Below are positions 62,331 through 64,000 of a stretch of DNA of 64,000 bases, one piece after another. A program made the translations under genes and the position numbers. This DNA comes from Theocolax elegans. Taxonomy: Eukaryota > Arthropoda > Insecta > Hymenoptera > Cerocephalidae. Positions within the stretch are counted from its first letter, which is position 1. Every line of letters begins with the position of its first letter. Where the stretch lies: NCBI GenBank assembly GCA_026168455.1, contig CM047430.1, positions 67,619,044-67,683,043 on the forward strand, written 5' to 3'. Under the pieces are notes generated by a model. The model did not search any database and was not told the origin of the DNA. It worked only from the letters and a program-made list of their open reading frames with translations.

Positions 62331-62865
62331 CGATATTATCCTATTATTGCCTTTGTTTGCCAAAGTGAATTTTCTCGATTGTCGATAGTACCAGTGCGTA
62401 TTATCGTTTCACATATTTCTACTTTCTTTTTTATATATATTTTGCGGACCCTAAAATTCAAGTAAATATATGTTTGTATTTGTCAGTAAATAAATATTTA
62501 AAAAATAAATACAAAATTATGATAAATGTGAACAATAAGACACTTTTTAAATTTTGTAACTGTGGGTCTATTGTAACTGATAAGTAAAAAGAATTCTACT
62601 AATCAATTTTTACAAACTGACTAGGAGAACATATGTTTGGAAAACGGGTCATGCCCAGCTTGTAGTATATGTTTTCCAATAAAAAAACCCTAAGAATCGT
62701 TTTTTCACAAGTTATACGCTATTAAAACAAAATTTACAAAAAAAGAGGCTTTAGTTTAAACGGTTGTAACTTCTAAACTATCAAATATTAACATTCAAAC
62801 CAAAGTTTAAAGAAAAGCTGAAATAAAATAAATATATTTTAAAGATCCGTTAGAATGGAGAAAGG

Positions 62866-62878
62866 TTACATCTGAATT
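62866..62878 (+). repeat. SINE target-site duplication, copy 1
   Basis: TTACATCTGAATT directly abuts the A-tail end of the SINE (poly-T on this strand). Confidence 0.9.
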
Positions 62879-63094
62879 TTTTTTTTTTTATTATTTTAAT
62901 GTCGCTCTTTTTATGCTCCCAAATGAGTGCTAATCAGCGACGGAGGTCATACGATGTCTTGGTGAAGAAAGCACTTGTTGAAAATACATTCGCCAATGGT
63001 GCTTGTATCAATCGGCCGGGGCCGGGAATCGAACCTGGGATCTCCAGATTACAAGCCCGACGTCCTACCGACCGCGCCATCGCAGGCCTCCAAT
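62879..63094 (-). mobile_element. tRNA-derived SINE
   Basis: On the minus strand the element starts with a tRNA-like head (about 63,015-63,088), continues with a unique body of about 110 bp, and ends in an A-rich tail (poly-T at 62,877-62,889 on the plus strand). It is flanked by perfect 13-bp direct repeats. The head carries A-box and B-box promoter words. The best anticodon-loop pairing reads CTTGTAA, anticodon TGT (threonine), but acceptor pairing is poor, so it is not a working tRNA gene. It would be transcribed by RNA polymerase III and moved by a LINE enzyme encoded elsewhere. It sits inside the foldback element and is therefore younger. Confidence 0.9.
63025..63079 (-). promoter_or_regulatory. 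internal Pol III promoter (A and B boxes) of the SINE
   Basis: The A box TGGCGCGGTCGG is at 63,068-63,079 and the B box GGTTCGATTCC, a perfect consensus match, at 63,025-63,035. The spacing of about 32 bases matches tRNA genes. The anticodon position is 63,051-63,053. Confidence 0.85.
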
Positions 63095-63107
63095 TTACAT
63101 CTGAATT
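63095..63107 (+). repeat. SINE target-site duplication, copy 2
   Basis: TTACATCTGAATT, identical to 62,866-62,878, directly abuts the 5' end of the minus-strand SINE. Confidence 0.9.
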
Positions 63108-63450
63108 AAGAATTTGAAGCAATTCAGCTTAAAAAATTAATAAACTTTGTAGTGTCCAATTTTTGTTTAAAATTTCTTCAAATTTTTAATTCGGCTATAA
63201 CTTTACTCCATTTCGACGGATTTGTGCGAATTTTTAAAAAAATTTTATCTTAACTTTTCATTAAACTTTGGTTTGAATGTCAATATTTGATAGTTTCGTA
63301 ATTATAAGCGTAAAAAATGAAGTCTCTTTTAGCGTATAACTTTTGAAAAAACGATTCTTAGAATCTGCGGCTCTGGCTTTTTTATGTTCTTATATTAGAA
63401 AACATATCCTACAAGCTGGGTATGATCTGTTTCCCAAACATATAATGTTC

Positions 63451-64000
63451 TTTGTGAGTACTATAAATAGCGCGTATAACATCGCTAATTATACTAATAT
63501 TTTTAAAAATTTCTATCACACGTCTTCCTTTTGTGTGTGTATATATATACGCCACTCAATAAGAAATTTGCCATTAAATGTAATTTAAAACTAGTTTGAA
63601 GAAACCGACCCAATTAAAATTTTTAATTAAACGATTAAACTTAATTAAGTAATGAAATTTAATAATAAATATGTATAAAATTTAAAGAATGTTGAGATTA
63701 TTGAGAAGCAGCGGTAGGATCGAATAGAACAGAAAATCGAGGTGGAGTGAGCCTGGAACGCGTGGGCGCACTCGATTGCGTAGCGATAATAAACATGACG
63801 CGCCGATATGAACTCGGCTCGTAATATTTTGCGGTCGAGATGCATTGCAGAGGGTCGGCGGCGCGTACGTGCGATTGCACGCGCCCTCGGTCTCTCTTTG
63901 GTCCCGCGCTCCATGGTCACATTCCACCCTCGCAATTTCGCGTGTACCGCGTGCCAATAACAGATCGCCGTGGATACCATTGTAAATATGACGCGTTCAT
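63451..64000. other. AT-rich DNA ending in a CpG-rich block
   Basis: 63,451-63,690 is AT-rich with a short TG/TA tract at 63,532-63,549. 63,700-64,000 is CpG-rich with frames on the minus strand (63,645-63,980 and shadows) that have no recognisable domain. Confidence 0.45.

Larger units (their letters stand above)
62627..63450. mobile_element. foldback (long inverted repeat) element, interrupted by a SINE
   Basis: The left arm starts GAACATATGTTTGG (62,627) and the right arm ends with the imperfect complement CCCAAACATATAATGTTC (63,433-63,450). Matching segments continue inward for about 300 bp, including CCCAGCTTGTAG (62,654-62,665 and its complement near 63,408-63,420), TAAGAATCGTTTTTTCA, ACTATCAAATATT and CATTCAAACCAAAGTTTAA. 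The right arm has about 25 extra bases near 63,366-63,396. The loop lies near 63,118-63,170. No coding frame is present, so it is a non-autonomous element or an inverted pair of repeats. Without the SINE it would be about 595 bp. Confidence 0.8.

Noticed and set aside
63015..63088. functional tRNA-Thr gene
   Set aside because: The A and B boxes are good, but the acceptor stem does not pair, the T stem has a mismatch, and the flanks show a SINE body, A tail and target-site duplication.
62899..63117. 72-codon frame containing a PGPGIEPGIS-type segment
   Set aside because: It is the antisense translation of the SINE tRNA head, a well-known source of false proteins.

Overview
The window looks like a stretch of arthropod nuclear genome, most likely an insect and perhaps a hymenopteran such as an ant. 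The reasons are alternating AT-rich and CpG-rich blocks of about 0.3-2 kb, very abundant (GA)n/(CT)n and (TG)n microsatellites, undepleted CpG, a tRNA-derived SINE, MITE-like palindromes, and no operon-like coding. The order-level assignment is inference from composition only. I found no protein-coding gene that I can identify. The long open frames are mostly translations of (CT)n/(GA)n tracts (Ser-Leu or Arg-Glu runs) or chance frames in CpG-rich DNA. The window is best read as intergenic DNA or part of a very large intron.

Layout. 1-9,180: AT-rich DNA with a CpG-rich, promoter-like island at about 1,560-2,543 and a TATA/initiator-like pair near 3,983. 9,181-11,760: a non-B-DNA cluster of alternating CG/CA/TG tracts and a long polypurine tract. 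11,761-20,640: alternating AT and CpG blocks with a Z-DNA-type tract, a strong G-quadruplex motif and a palindromic MITE (17,233-17,396). 20,641-40,458: more alternation, holding an ecdysone-receptor-like palindrome (21,434), an 18-base C run, two hydrophobic small ORFs, and many microsatellites. 40,459-46,110: a recent direct tandem duplication. Its first copy carries an insertion of about 0.8 kb that the second copy lacks. 46,111-62,626: repeat-studded unique DNA. 62,627-63,450: a foldback element with arms of about 300 bp that was later hit by a tRNA-derived SINE flanked by a 13-bp target-site duplication.

The parts that can be read with confidence are mobile or duplicated DNA: the nested SINE-in-foldback, the MITE, and the duplication with its filled and empty insertion sites. 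The inserted element has five copies of a GCGGAAAGT-type motif near its two ends, in opposite orientations, and encloses an open frame that has no ATG start. Regulatory calls (Pho/YY1-like, GAGA-type, ecdysone-type, POU-type, TATA) are motif matches and are scored low.
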